NCBI GenBank assembly: GCA_031395645.1
Contig: JANNJM010000087.1
Span: forward strand, 124,001 to 188,000
Direction of reading: 5' to 3'
Length of the DNA: 64,000 nucleotides
Source: SHZI01 sp031395645
Lineage (GTDB): Bacteria; Pseudomonadota; Gammaproteobacteria; Steroidobacterales; GCA-2729495
Positions 1-8,242 of this stretch are shown here, one piece after another. Under the pieces are notes generated by a model, which saw nothing but the letters and a program-made list of their open reading frames with translations, did no database searches and was not told the DNA's origin. The translations under genes and the position numbers were made by a program. The number at the start of each line of letters is the position of its first letter. Position 1 is the first letter of the stretch.

Positions 1-131
1 AAATGTTCGGCTACATCAACTTCCTGCGGTCCGCCACCAGCGGTCGGGGTACCTTCACGATGGAGTTCGGCCATTACGCCGAAGTGTCGGCGGGCCTGGT
101 CGAGAAGCTGATGGAGCGCGAAACCAAGTAG
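1..131 (+). CDS. fusA: Elongation factor G, C-terminal end (partial)
   Basis: The window opens inside the 3' end of an EF-G gene. The 42 residues before the TAG contain MFGYINFLRSATSGRGTFT followed by MEFGHY. This is the hallmark end of EF-G domain V, and a short C-terminal helix (AGLVEKLMERETK) follows. EF-G is the cytoplasmic GTPase that drives tRNA-mRNA translocation and, with RRF, ribosome recycling. The GTPase domain lies outside the window, so this could be the main fusA gene or a second EF-G paralogue. A REP palindrome begins 5 bases after the stop, and the next gene is convergent. Confidence 0.88.
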   Translation, partial: MFGYINFLRSATSGRGTFTMEFGHYAEVSAGLVEKLMERETK

Positions 132-135
132 CGGT

Positions 136-157
136 GTAGGAGCGCCTTCAGACGCGA
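136..157 (+). repeat. REP palindrome, copy A
   Basis: The 22-base element starts GTAGGAGCG, has a CTTCAG centre and ends CGCGA. This is the head-and-stem layout of REP elements in pseudomonads and xanthomonads. Copies on the opposite strand occur at 4322-4343 and 26376-26397. It lies between the convergent EF-G and luciferase-like genes, where it could also act as a bidirectional transcription stop or mRNA stabiliser. The C to A change in the stem weakens its symmetry. Confidence 0.75.
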
Positions 158-164
158 CCTGCAA

Positions 165-1178
165 CTACCCGGCCAGCGCTGGAACGACTTGGGCCCCGAT
201 AAGGTGGATTGCCGCCGCCTGGTCGCGATGCAGCTTGAGTGCGACGTCGGTCAGTCCGGCAACCTGCATGTCGCGCAGCCGCTCGATGTGGCGGTCAACG
301 CTGGCCAGCCCGCCACTGAAGGTCAGGTTCTCGACCAGCTTGTCGAGGATCACATCGGGCACACCGTCGATGCGTGGTGACCTCGACTTGTAGGCGCGAA
401 AGAACGACGGCAGGTGCTGTTGCACCAGCGCGACTTCATCGGGCTCCATGAAGGAGTCGATGTACCAGCCCTCCAGCATGCCGCGCAGCGCGAGTTGCTC
501 ACGCGCCTCGGCCATGGAGTCTGCCGCGTCGGCCTTGACGTGCCAGGCGACGAGGCTGCTGACGCGGACATCCGAGCGCTGGCGCCCGGCCGCCGCCAGG
601 CCTGAAGCGATGCGCTGCAGACACTCCTCCAGGCGTCGCGGCGTCATGTCCCCAAGCATGATGCCGTCAGCCAGCGCCGTCGCCATCGCCACCATTTGCG
701 GCTTGTTCGCCGCGATCCAGAGCATGGGCGCCGGTGCGGTGGCCCATACCGGCTTGTAGTTCCACACCTGGAAGATGCCGCCCTTGTAATTGAGCGGCTG
801 GTCTGCGCGGGCGCCACGCAGAATCTCCACGCATTCGCGTACGTTCCCGACCATGCGCCGGGGGTTGATCCCCATCGCGGCCGGGACGCCGGTCGGTCCA
901 CCGACCAGGATATTGGCCCGTCCACCGGCCAGTTCGTTGAGCCCGAGGATGGCCTTCGACATCTTGAGCGGATGCAGTTCCCATGGGGTGAGCACCAGCG
1001 GGCCAAGTCGGATGCGCGATGAGGCGAGTGCCAGTGGTACGAGCGTGATGAAAGGATCACGCGAGGACGGATAGTTCGAGGCCCAGACGGCATTGATACC
1101 GTAGTGCTCGGCGAGTAGCCCGAGTGCCTGCGCCTCCGCGGGCGAGGTCTCAGGATCGAGAATGACGTCGACCCTCAA
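165..1178 (-). CDS. Luciferase-like (LLM class) flavin-dependent oxidoreductase
   Basis: A 337-residue protein of the bacterial luciferase/F420-dependent reductase fold. Visible features are the N-terminal strand RVDVILDPETSP, the ...IRLGPLVLTPWELHP block, and the NELAGGRANILVGGP segment that lines the flavin site. An APAPMLWIAANKPQMVAMA segment and a glycine-rich C-terminal turn also fit. Such enzymes use FMN or F420 for monooxygenation or hydride transfer; which applies here cannot be read from sequence. I place the start at a TTG (1178) that overlaps the upstream gene's TGA as TTGA. A longer reading frame would begin inside the neighbour and add 25 low-complexity residues. It is the last gene of the minus-strand run that begins with ubiD, so a role in the same catabolic pathway is likely but inferred. 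Confidence 0.82.
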   Translation of the reverse strand: MRVDVILDPETSPAEAQALGLLAEHYGINAVWASNYPSSRDPFITLVPLALASSRIRLGPLVLTPWELHPLKMSKAILGLNELAGGRANILVGGPTGVPAAMGINPRRMVGNVRECVEILRGARADQPLNYKGGIFQVWNYKPVWATAPAPMLWIAANKPQMVAMATALADGIMLGDMTPRRLEECLQRIASGLAAAGRQRSDVRVSSLVAWHVKADAADSMAEAREQLALRGMLEGWYIDSFMEPDEVALVQQHLPSFFRAYKSRSPRIDGVPDVILDKLVENLTFSGGLASVDRHIERLRDMQVAGLTDVALKLHRDQAAAIHLIGAQVVPALAG

Positions 1179-2977
1179 TGGGTGCTGACCAGCGCCGCCG
1201 CCTGGCGCGCGAGCAGTTTGCCCATGCGGCGGTCCTCGTTCGGTGGCCGCCACATGGCCCAGGTACCGCGGTACTGCCCCTGCACCGGCGCACTGGCGTT
1301 CGGGGGTCCGAGGGCCGCGTCGTAACCCAGGTGGCCCCAGGCCGGCACGTCGAAACCGAGCGAGGGATCGGTGTCTTCCATGATGGTATTCCGCGCGGCC
1401 TGGCGCGGCGGCGGATAGCGGCGGCCATCGCTACAGCCCCCCATCGTCAGGCAGCAGGGTGCAGCTGCCGTGCCGTCCTCGCCAGTCCGGCACTGCGTCT
1501 CGATCCAGATGCCCCAGTAGGGCGCAAACGGATGGCCGACATCGGGGTAGGTGCGCTGGTCGAGCGAGTTGGAGTAGAGCCAGGTCCGGGTGCCAATCTC
1601 CTTGGCGATCTGGTTCGGCACTTCGACGAGATTCAGCACGCTGTCGATCACGATCTGGCTGAAGATGACGACGATATGCCGCACCCCGCGCTGGCGCAGC
1701 TCGTCCAGTGCTTCCCAGTACCGGTAGCGGTGATCGCCGCCCGGTAGCTGCTTGGCCGATTCATACAGCCAGGCGCTGCCAAGGTCTTCGCCGCGCATGG
1801 CCCGGCTGCGCTCCTTGTTGGAGCGAACTGCGCCGCCAATGGTGATCGCCGGGTTGGCTTCCCTGATACCCATCCACGAACCGACGACGTTCTGCGCCTG
1901 CAGCCCACGGTGGCGGCGCAGCAGCTCCTGCTTGACGAGCTCATCGAGGACCAGTGTATCGTCGACCTTTGGATCGTAGGTCTCGTTGCCGTCGCGAGTG
2001 GCGTGATTGATGAACATCACAGCGGTGTCCTGCATCGGCACCTTGCGGTTGAAGGACTTCTCGACGCCATCAGCCATCATCGCGATGAGCAGCGGGTCGC
2101 GGATTACCGGGTTCGGCCGATCGGCCAGTGGCACACGGAAATCGGCCCGCGGCGGGCCGAGCGCGCGCGTCCAGTTGGGCGGGTCCTTTGGATAGCTCTC
2201 GGTCATCAGGTCGGTGGGATCATTGGCCCAGCGCACGGTCACCGCGGTGCCATTGCGCTGGTTCCAGTCGGCGACCACGCGGCGCGTCATGGTCATGACA
2301 TCGTAGGTCTTCCAGAAGCGCACGCCGCCGGTGGTCATGTCGATCATGACGATTTCGGTGACGCCCTTTCTGAGCAGGCGCTCACCCGGCCCATCGACGT
2401 TGTAGCGCTCGGGATCGCAGCCCGGCCACGGCCCGCCATCGGCGGCGCTGCCACAATAGGTCAGCTTCACTCCCTTCGGCACCTGCGGCTGATACAGGTA
2501 CCGCGGCCAGGGCAGGCGGCCTGCCTGGTCCTGCGTACCGATCCACTGGGCGATGTCCGCGTGGAACTCGATGGCGCGCTTCCGGCCAATGCGCCGCAGT
2601 TCGCGCGCCATGTCGGCGAGCTGTGCGTCGGCCAGGCGGGTGGCCGGGTCCGAGCCGCCAATGCGCCGGGTCTGGAAGGCGTATTTCTTCAACTGGGTGG
2701 CGGCATTGGCATACGCCTGGCTGTCCCCGCTGTTGACCACCTTGGGCCACATCGCGGGGTTCCAGATGATGCCCTTGTAGATGACGTTGTTCGGGTCGTA
2801 CTGGAAGAACTGCAGGGTGCTGTCGAAGGTGTTGGCGATGTCCTGGCTCTCCGCGCCACCGTGGACCACGAAGATGACGCCGACCTTGCGGGAGGCAGCC
2901 GCTGCCGGCAGCGACAAGCCAAGCCCGAGTAAACCAAGAAAGAAAGCCACAACGAACTTATGCACAATGGTGATCAT
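1175..2977 (-). CDS. Exported protein of unknown function, chelatase-like N-terminus
   Basis: A 600-residue protein with a clear Sec signal peptide: basic start, a hydrophobic stretch at about residues 8-23, and AAAAS cleavage near 28. Mature protein begins with the strand KVGVIFVVHGG. Much later comes a second HIVVIFSQIVIDSV strand-helix. Both resemble the two beta-strand-His motifs of class II chelatases (ferrochelatase/CbiX fold), but I would not assign metal chelation on this alone. There are about six cysteines, including a CCLTMGGC cluster near 510-518, probably disulfides in the periplasm. It overlaps the downstream luciferase-like gene by the TTGA junction, so they are very likely co-transcribed. 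Function unknown; enzyme class is an inference. Confidence 0.7.
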   Translation of the reverse strand: MITIVHKFVVAFFLGLLGLGLSLPAAAASRKVGVIFVVHGGAESQDIANTFDSTLQFFQYDPNNVIYKGIIWNPAMWPKVVNSGDSQAYANAATQLKKYAFQTRRIGGSDPATRLADAQLADMARELRRIGRKRAIEFHADIAQWIGTQDQAGRLPWPRYLYQPQVPKGVKLTYCGSAADGGPWPGCDPERYNVDGPGERLLRKGVTEIVMIDMTTGGVRFWKTYDVMTMTRRVVADWNQRNGTAVTVRWANDPTDLMTESYPKDPPNWTRALGPPRADFRVPLADRPNPVIRDPLLIAMMADGVEKSFNRKVPMQDTAVMFINHATRDGNETYDPKVDDTLVLDELVKQELLRRHRGLQAQNVVGSWMGIREANPAITIGGAVRSNKERSRAMRGEDLGSAWLYESAKQLPGGDHRYRYWEALDELRQRGVRHIVVIFSQIVIDSVLNLVEVPNQIAKEIGTRTWLYSNSLDQRTYPDVGHPFAPYWGIWIETQCRTGEDGTAAAPCCLTMGGCSDGRRYPPPRQAARNTIMEDTDPSLGFDVPAWGHLGYDAALGPPNASAPVQGQYRGTWAMWRPPNEDRRMGKLLARQAAALVSTH

Positions 2978-3077
2978 CAGCGACTGAGAGTTGGTTCGGT
3001 ACGTCTGATGATAGCAACAATGCTGATTGGTGGAGTTGCAAGGCAGCTGATTCGGCGTCCCGCCTTTTTTCTTCCAG

Positions 3078-4313
3078 CTAGGCCGCCTGGCTTCCAGCCG
3101 CTCGAAAATCCGGATACCGCCCCAGCCCCAGCAGCATCACCGCCCCGGTGATGAACAATCCGATCGCGACATACAGCATTGCGTCGTAACTCCCGGTGGT
3201 ATCCCGCACCCAGCCATACACGGCGGGTGACACCGACGAGGCAAGCCCGAACGGCAAATAGAGCATGCCGTAGATCTTTCCGTAGTGGGCCATGCCGAAA
3301 TAGCGGCCCGCCAGAAAGGCAATCAGGTCGGTCTCTGCGCCGGTCGCCAGGCCAAGAATTACGGCCGACATCACGGCCAGGGCTGCCGTGAGCCCGTCAC
3401 CGGCCAGCAGCCAGCAGGCGATCGCCGGAGCGCTCAGAAGCGGCAGCGTGACCAGTGGTGCCCAGAAGCGATCCAGGAGATAGCCGGTGCCGATGCGGCC
3501 CGCGAGGATCGCCAGCCCCTGCGTACTGACGATGCCGGCGGCCGCTGTGACGGTGAATCCCTGACCGATCAGCATCTGGGCCAGGTGGACGAAGACGCCG
3601 CCGTAGGCGAAGGCCACGCACAGGATCGAGACCCAGATCAGCCAGAATCGAAACCCGCCGACAGCCTGTCGCAGCGTCACGCCCGGCAATGCGCCGTCCA
3701 CGGTCAGTTCCGGCGGCCGTTGCTCCGGGCGCGGTTCCCGGAATAGCAGCAGGCCAACGGGCAGGGCGAGGAACAGTGGCAAAGCCGCGAGAATCGGGAA
3801 CGTCAGTCGCCAGCCGAAATGCTGCACGCTGTAGGCCGCGAGTGGCGGCACGAGGATGGCCGTCAGGCTGGTGCCGATCAGCGTGATGCCCAGCGCGAGT
3901 CCGCGCCGCCTGAAGAACCACAGATTCACGCCCCGGGTCCACGTTACCGGTGTTGAACCGAAGCCGACGATGCCGACGACCAGCCACATGAGCCAGTAGC
4001 CGGTCAGTGAGGCCGGAATCAGTGCGAGTGTGGCGAAGGAGATGCCAAAAGCGAGGAGGGAGAAGAGTGCGACCGGTCTGACGCCAAGCCGGTCACTGAG
4101 TGAGCCGTACACCGGTACGAGGAGCGACCCGGCGATACCGCACACGGTGAGCCCCAGGCTGATGTCACGAAACGACCAGCCGAACTCGTCATGGAGGGGG
4201 CCGAGGAGGAAGCCGATCGAGTTGTAGGGGATCGGCGAGGCGCCGCAGGCGACGCCCAGCATGGCGGCGACGAGGACTTTCCAGCCGAGGGTGAATTCGG
4301 AGCGGGGTTGCAT
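3078..4313 (-). CDS. MFS transporter (monocarboxylate/OFA-like)
   Basis: A 411-residue inner-membrane protein with twelve predicted hydrophobic helices. The MFS signature between helices 2 and 3 appears as YGSLSDRLGVRPV, and helix 4 has VVGIVGFGSTPVTW. The length and the GLRYFGMAHYGKIYG-type segment after helix 8 fit the OFA/monocarboxylate porter subfamily of small organic-anion carriers. It lies between the exported chelatase-like gene and the nitrilase/UbiD pair on the same strand, 26 bases downstream of the nitrilase gene. A carboxylate or aromatic acid handled by UbiD is therefore a reasonable substrate guess. The substrate itself is not visible in the sequence. Confidence 0.85.
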   Translation of the reverse strand: MQPRSEFTLGWKVLVAAMLGVACGASPIPYNSIGFLLGPLHDEFGWSFRDISLGLTVCGIAGSLLVPVYGSLSDRLGVRPVALFSLLAFGISFATLALIPASLTGYWLMWLVVGIVGFGSTPVTWTRGVNLWFFRRRGLALGITLIGTSLTAILVPPLAAYSVQHFGWRLTFPILAALPLFLALPVGLLLFREPRPEQRPPELTVDGALPGVTLRQAVGGFRFWLIWVSILCVAFAYGGVFVHLAQMLIGQGFTVTAAAGIVSTQGLAILAGRIGTGYLLDRFWAPLVTLPLLSAPAIACWLLAGDGLTAALAVMSAVILGLATGAETDLIAFLAGRYFGMAHYGKIYGMLYLPFGLASSVSPAVYGWVRDTTGSYDAMLYVAIGLFITGAVMLLGLGRYPDFRAAGSQAA

Positions 4314-4321
4314 GCTGAGGA

Positions 4322-4343
4322 TTGCGCCTGAAGGCGCTCCTAC
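4322..4343 (-). repeat. REP palindrome, copy B (supplies the nitrilase stop codon)
   Basis: This is the same 22-base element as at 136-157, on the minus strand, with one base changed at its distal end. Its GTAG head contains the TAG (4342-4340) that ends the nitrilase-like gene. The palindrome lies in the 26-base gap before the MFS gene. It could act as a processing or attenuation site within the operon. Confidence 0.75.
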
Positions 4344-5389
4344 CGGGATTTTGGCGTGAATGACCCGCGGGCGATCAGTCCCTGTACCGACTCGTCGAAG
4401 ACTTGCTCAGTTCCCGCATCGTCCATGGTCGGCAGGTTCTTCGGCCAGATCGGCTGGTCGTAGATTTTCCGGTAGATTTCGGTGCGCAGGTACGGCAGCC
4501 AGTTCTGGAACCGTGCCTTCTCGCGATAATTGCGCAGCGCCTCGATATTGATCTCGCTGGCGACGTAGGAGTCGTCCACCACGCTGCTCTGGGCGAGCAC
4601 CTCGCCCTTGTAGCCTACGATCATCGACTTACCACCGAGCGCGCCGCCGATAACCGTGGGGGGGTTGCCCGGCATGATCAGCGCACCGCAGTTGGGCGCG
4701 ATCAGATAGGCGGTGTTGTCCACCGCGCGGGCCCGGTTCTGCACGTCCCAGATTTGACGCGACACCCAGGGTTCCGGCAGCGAGGCCCGGTAGAGAATCT
4801 CGGCGCCGTTCATCGCAAAGCCGCGGTAGCTCTCCGGGAAGGAGCCTTCCACACCGACGCTGCCGCCGATATTGCCAATCTCCGTTTTCGCGACGGGGAA
4901 GAACGCGTCGAGAGTGTCCCCGTGGGTCTTTACCCACTGGTCGTAAACATCGTGCGGCGTCGTGGAGTGCTCCACGAACAGGACCACGTTCTTGCGGTGT
5001 TTGTAGATAATGGCGCCGGCGGGGTCGAGGATGAACACGGTATTGAAAAAGCGATCGGGGTACTCCGGCAGTTTTTCCTTCAGCTGGGCCATCAGGTAAA
5101 TGCCGTGCTGCCTGGCCTTGTTGCCCAGGAATTCGGTTTCCCAGCCCGGCAGTTCGGCCGCCATCGTGGCCGTGTACTCGGCGGAGGAAAGGTGCAGGAT
5201 TTCGTCGGCAAAGCCCTGGATGCAGCCCTCGCCGAGGGCAATCAGCCGTACGGGCAGCTCCAGTGAGCAAATGTGGCACACCAGGTCGACCATGTTCCCG
5301 ATGTGGGTCAGGTTCTGCTCCACCTCGCTGCGTTTCGCGCAGTGGCGAACGGTGGTCTGCAGGGCAACGGCAATGTAGGGGTCGAGCAT
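4340..5389 (-). CDS. Nitrilase-superfamily protein without the catalytic cysteine
   Basis: A 349-residue carbon-nitrogen hydrolase fold. The glutamate of the usual Glu-Lys-Cys triad is seen at ALGEGCIQGF (E54) and the lysine in YKHRKNVV (K134). The normal G-x-x-I-C-Y-D-x-x-F-P-E block reads GGSVGVEGSFPE (about residues 177-188). Glycine sits where the nucleophilic cysteine belongs and Glu replaces the Asp. The rest of the fold is intact, including the FPESYRGFAMNGAEIL segment. It cannot be an ordinary thiol amidase or nitrilase, so it is either a non-hydrolytic pseudoenzyme or has another chemistry. Its ATG overlaps the ubiD stop as TGATG, giving tight translational coupling with the decarboxylase. 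A partner or effector role for UbiD is inference. Confidence 0.85.
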   Translation of the reverse strand: MLDPYIAVALQTTVRHCAKRSEVEQNLTHIGNMVDLVCHICSLELPVRLIALGEGCIQGFADEILHLSSAEYTATMAAELPGWETEFLGNKARQHGIYLMAQLKEKLPEYPDRFFNTVFILDPAGAIIYKHRKNVVLFVEHSTTPHDVYDQWVKTHGDTLDAFFPVAKTEIGNIGGSVGVEGSFPESYRGFAMNGAEILYRASLPEPWVSRQIWDVQNRARAVDNTAYLIAPNCGALIMPGNPPTVIGGALGGKSMIVGYKGEVLAQSSVVDDSYVASEINIEALRNYREKARFQNWLPYLRTEIYRKIYDQPIWPKNLPTMDDAGTEQVFDESVQGLIARGSFTPKSR

Positions 5390-6798
5390 CAGGCTGCCGA
5401 CTTCTGGTTGAGGTAGTCCGCCAGTTTTACCTGGTCAGCGCCGGGAATGATCGGACGCTGAAGTTTCTCCCGGTCCTCCATGTCCATGGTTGCGTCCACC
5501 CCCAGGCGGAGAGAGCCGCTGCCGTCCTTTGCGCAGCGCTCCAGCTCCCAGCTCTCGACGTTCGGCATCACGCGGAACTTGCTGGCCAGGGCAACGCGGG
5601 TCCAGATGGCCCATTCGACGTCTTCCAGGTCGTGGACGTTCACGTCGTCATCCACCACGACGATGCGCTTGGTGATGTGACTCACCGGGAAGAAGCCGCC
5701 TGCCAGCCCGAAGGCTGCCTCGATCATCGACATCGGCTCCGCGTCGTGGGTCTTGGCGATGGAGATGACGATGTGGGCCATGGACCCGAATTTCGGGTCC
5801 AGATACACGTTGATGTCCTTGATCTGGGGCAGGCGCTGGCGCAGGGCACCGGCCAGGCCGCGCTGGATCGAGAAGATAGCCATTGAGCCGAGCGTGTTGT
5901 GCTCCGGATTCTTGCCCGCCAGGATCGAATAGAACATTGCATCCTTGCGGTGGGTAATGGCGGTGATTTCGGTGACGGGCGCCGTTTCGGGGCCGTACTG
6001 GCCGGCGAACTCACCCAGCGTGTTCTCGATCTTTCGACCGAAGTTGACCCGCCCCTCGATGATCATCTCGGCATTGGCAGGGACGAGCAGGTCGCTGGTC
6101 TCGCACTTCACGAGATCAATGGGCTTGCCCTGCAGGGCGCCTGCGACATCGAGTTCCGACTGGTCGGCCGGCAGCTTGCAGGCTGCTGCCATCTGCAGCG
6201 CCGGCTCCACGCCAATCGCGAGCGCAATGGGCATCGACGTGCCGTTTTTCTCGGCATGCTGGTAGAAGGTGCGGAGGTCGGACAGCGAGCTGGCGTTTAC
6301 CGCCACGATATTCTTCCCGAGAATCAGTGTGCGGTAGACGCCGACATTCAGCTGCCCGGTGTGTGGGTTGCGCGAGATGCCGCAGGCTGCTGTGATGAAG
6401 GCGCCGCTGTCCAGTTCGAAGACGGTCGGCACGGGGATGTCGGCCAGGTTGATGTCACTGCCGGTGCGCACGACATCCTTGACCGGGCCGGTTGCCACTT
6501 CCCTGGGTGCAATTCGGCTGGCCTTGGCCTTTTCGAAGCGGGCATCGATATCCCTGGCCGTGAAGGGGTCGCCGGGCCGGCTGCCGAGGGCCCATCCGTA
6601 GCACTCGATCCGGTTGAGGATGCCCCCGATCACTGGAAACTTTGCGCCCTTCACATTTTCGAAGATGAAGGCCTTCCGCTGCTTCTCGATCTGCTCCATG
6701 ACTGCTGGCATCTCGAACTTCGGGTCAACGGGACGGCTGATGCGGTAAAGCTCCCCGCGCTCCTCGAGAAGTTTTATAAGGCTTCTGAAATCGAGCAC
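5389..6798 (-). CDS. UbiD family decarboxylase
   Basis: A 469-residue protein matching the UbiD family of prenylated-FMN-dependent (de)carboxylases over its full length. Visible landmarks are FIFENVKGAKFPVIGG, the substrate and cofactor block QLNVGVYRTLILGKN, and EFAGQYGPE, which carries the conserved acidic residues. The strand VSHITKRIVVVDDDVNVHDLEDVEWA also fits. UbiD enzymes act on aromatic or alpha,beta-unsaturated acids and need a flavin prenyltransferase (UbiX), which is not in this window. I choose the GTG at 6798 because AGGAG lies 8 bases upstream. A TTG start at 6816 would put that Shine-Dalgarno sequence inside the gene. First gene of the minus-strand run down to 165. Confidence 0.88.
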   Translation of the reverse strand: MLDFRSLIKLLEERGELYRISRPVDPKFEMPAVMEQIEKQRKAFIFENVKGAKFPVIGGILNRIECYGWALGSRPGDPFTARDIDARFEKAKASRIAPREVATGPVKDVVRTGSDINLADIPVPTVFELDSGAFITAACGISRNPHTGQLNVGVYRTLILGKNIVAVNASSLSDLRTFYQHAEKNGTSMPIALAIGVEPALQMAAACKLPADQSELDVAGALQGKPIDLVKCETSDLLVPANAEMIIEGRVNFGRKIENTLGEFAGQYGPETAPVTEITAITHRKDAMFYSILAGKNPEHNTLGSMAIFSIQRGLAGALRQRLPQIKDINVYLDPKFGSMAHIVISIAKTHDAEPMSMIEAAFGLAGGFFPVSHITKRIVVVDDDVNVHDLEDVEWAIWTRVALASKFRVMPNVESWELERCAKDGSGSLRLGVDATMDMEDREKLQRPIIPGADQVKLADYLNQKSAA

Positions 6799-6830
6799 TT
6801 GGACGTCTCCTGCCAAAGCGATTGGCCCGC

Positions 6831-6836
6831 ATTGTA
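6831..6836 (-). promoter_or_regulatory. Possible -10 element for the ubiD operon
   Basis: Minus-strand TACAAT lies 33 bases upstream of the chosen GTG start and would give a short leader containing the AGGAG. No convincing -35 hexamer is seen at 16-18 bases (closest CTGCCA-like), so the assignment is weak. Confidence 0.3.
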
Positions 6837-6894
6837 CGGCGTGTGGCAGGTGTGCTGGCAGCCCCGGGCAGGCGTGTCCGCAGGCCGGAACGCT

Positions 6895-6926
6895 TCAGGG
6901 TTGCAGCGCTTCAGGGTTGTAGCGCT
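6895..6926 (-). repeat. Tandem 16-bp duplication across the stop of the cupin gene
   Basis: Two adjacent copies of TCAGGGTTGYAGCGCT (plus-strand sense), differing at one base, plus four bases of a third. The first copy encodes the last codons and TGA of the JmjC/cupin gene. The duplication therefore repeats the stop codon downstream. It looks like a slippage product, with no obvious function. Confidence 0.6.
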
Positions 6927-7852
6927 GGGGCGTCCTCCAGCGCTGCACGAACGCTATCGCCCACGTCCTGCGTCTTGTCCAGCGAATAAAAGAAGCGCAA
7001 AACGCTTTGATCGAAATCCGTCAGATGTTCCTGGGTGAGCCAGGTGCGAAGCGCGTCCTGGGTGGTGCGGTGTACGAAGTTCCAGGTCAGCGAGATCGAA
7101 TCGGATTCACTGTGAACCTGATGAAACCAGCCATGCGGCACGTACATGATCTCCCCGGGAGCGAGCGTACACTCGTAGCTCATGACGGCTTTGTCGAAAG
7201 TCGGAAACATTGCCCTGTCTGGTTTGGCAATGTCGACCATAGCTGTGCCATTGGTCACATGCTCCGCCTGGTCCGGCGCATAGAAGTACCAGCGCTTATG
7301 TCCGTAAAGTTGACACAGCACCGCGCAACTGCCCCAGGGATCCACATGCAGGCTGGTCTTGGCTCCTGCCGGTGAAATGAACAGACCGCGAGCGGGGAAA
7401 TGATCGACTACGGGGTCCGCCTTCACGCTGCCTGGGGAATAAGGAAGCACATAGTCGTTAACCGGCAAAAAAGACGGACTACGCCAATTGGCTTTGAGGG
7501 CGTCGAATGCCTCGTCCGCCCAGAAAAACTTGACGTCTCTCAGTTGTGTGTACCACCGCACGTAGGGCACGGGTGTCTCGTAGGTAATCGGTTGCCGCGC
7601 TTTACCGAAATAAGACGCCAAGTACTTGCGGAGCGGTATCAGGTTCTGAAGGTCAAAGTAATTGTTGTAAACTTGCACGGTTTTGCCGCCGACTTGACGT
7701 TCCAGCGCTTCAGGAGTCCAGTTGTTCCCGATGTCCCAGGATTCCATGTCGCCCGTGACAATGACCGGTCGATTCCGGGCAACAAACTCCGCAAGAAACG
7801 ACTCTGGGGACAGCTGATTCGCTTCGACGCGGACCATATTCGCGGTGCTCAT
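6911..7852 (-). CDS. JmjC/cupin-like 2-oxoglutarate-oxygenase-type protein
   Basis: A 313-residue member of the cupin-8/JmjC family. The iron facial triad is visible as H-x-D in SLHVDPWGS and the distal histidine in VPHGWFHQVHSESDSISLTWNF. The N-terminal RPVIVTGDMESW-type strand and PVPYVRWYTQL match the same family. Such proteins hydroxylate protein side chains or small molecules using Fe(II) and 2-oxoglutarate. It is divergently placed from the acyl carrier protein gene across a 134-base gap. It may tailor a product of that island, but no substrate can be read from sequence. It ends in a tandemly duplicated stop region. Confidence 0.85.
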   Translation of the reverse strand: MSTANMVRVEANQLSPESFLAEFVARNRPVIVTGDMESWDIGNNWTPEALERQVGGKTVQVYNNYFDLQNLIPLRKYLASYFGKARQPITYETPVPYVRWYTQLRDVKFFWADEAFDALKANWRSPSFLPVNDYVLPYSPGSVKADPVVDHFPARGLFISPAGAKTSLHVDPWGSCAVLCQLYGHKRWYFYAPDQAEHVTNGTAMVDIAKPDRAMFPTFDKAVMSYECTLAPGEIMYVPHGWFHQVHSESDSISLTWNFVHRTTQDALRTWLTQEHLTDFDQSVLRFFYSLDKTQDVGDSVRAALEDAPALQP

Positions 7853-7986
7853 GCGACCAGTCTCATGGCTTCAATCAGTGGTTGGTGTGAAAATACGCAC
7901 AGAATAGCCATTGGCGTATCGAACATAATTCGGTGCTCAACTCCCGTGCGAAACATTAGCAGCTTATTCAGAGGTTTACATCTTCA

Positions 7987-8238
7987 ATGGCTACCATCGA
8001 GCGCTTAAAAGGGATCCTACGAGATGCGTTACAGCTGGGTGAGCGTGCGGATCGCCTGGTTCCGTCGACGCAACTATTGGGTGGCATTCCGGAGTTTGAC
8101 TCGATGACCGTGGTCACCGTGCTGGGGATGATTGAGGAAGATTTTGGCTTCACCGTATCCGACGATGAAGTCTCCATGGAGCTCTTCCAGACGCTGGGAT
8201 CATTAACTGACTTTGTAGATTCGAAGCTCGCATCCTGA
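7987..8238 (+). CDS. Acyl carrier protein
   Basis: An 83-residue stand-alone carrier protein. The phosphopantetheine site is the serine in PEFDSMTVVTVLGMIEEDFG, and acidic helix II and III residues (EEDFGFTVSDDEVSMELF) follow. Short ACPs with this pattern accompany exosortase-A-type exopolysaccharide loci, where the two downstream hydrolases are also typical neighbours. It lies 4 bases before the first hydrolase, so it is co-transcribed. An AGAGG about 13 bases upstream is a loose ribosome-binding site. It would need a phosphopantetheinyl transferase encoded elsewhere. The acyl cargo is unknown. Confidence 0.88.
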   Translation: MATIERLKGILRDALQLGERADRLVPSTQLLGGIPEFDSMTVVTVLGMIEEDFGFTVSDDEVSMELFQTLGSLTDFVDSKLAS

Positions 8239-8242
8239 CGGT

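Noticed and set aside
1910..2932. 340-codon open frame on the plus strand opposite the exported chelatase-like gene
   Set aside because: Antisense to a gene with a signal peptide and coherent sequence. The translation is His/Val/Arg-rich without recognisable motifs, as expected from GC-rich shadow frames.
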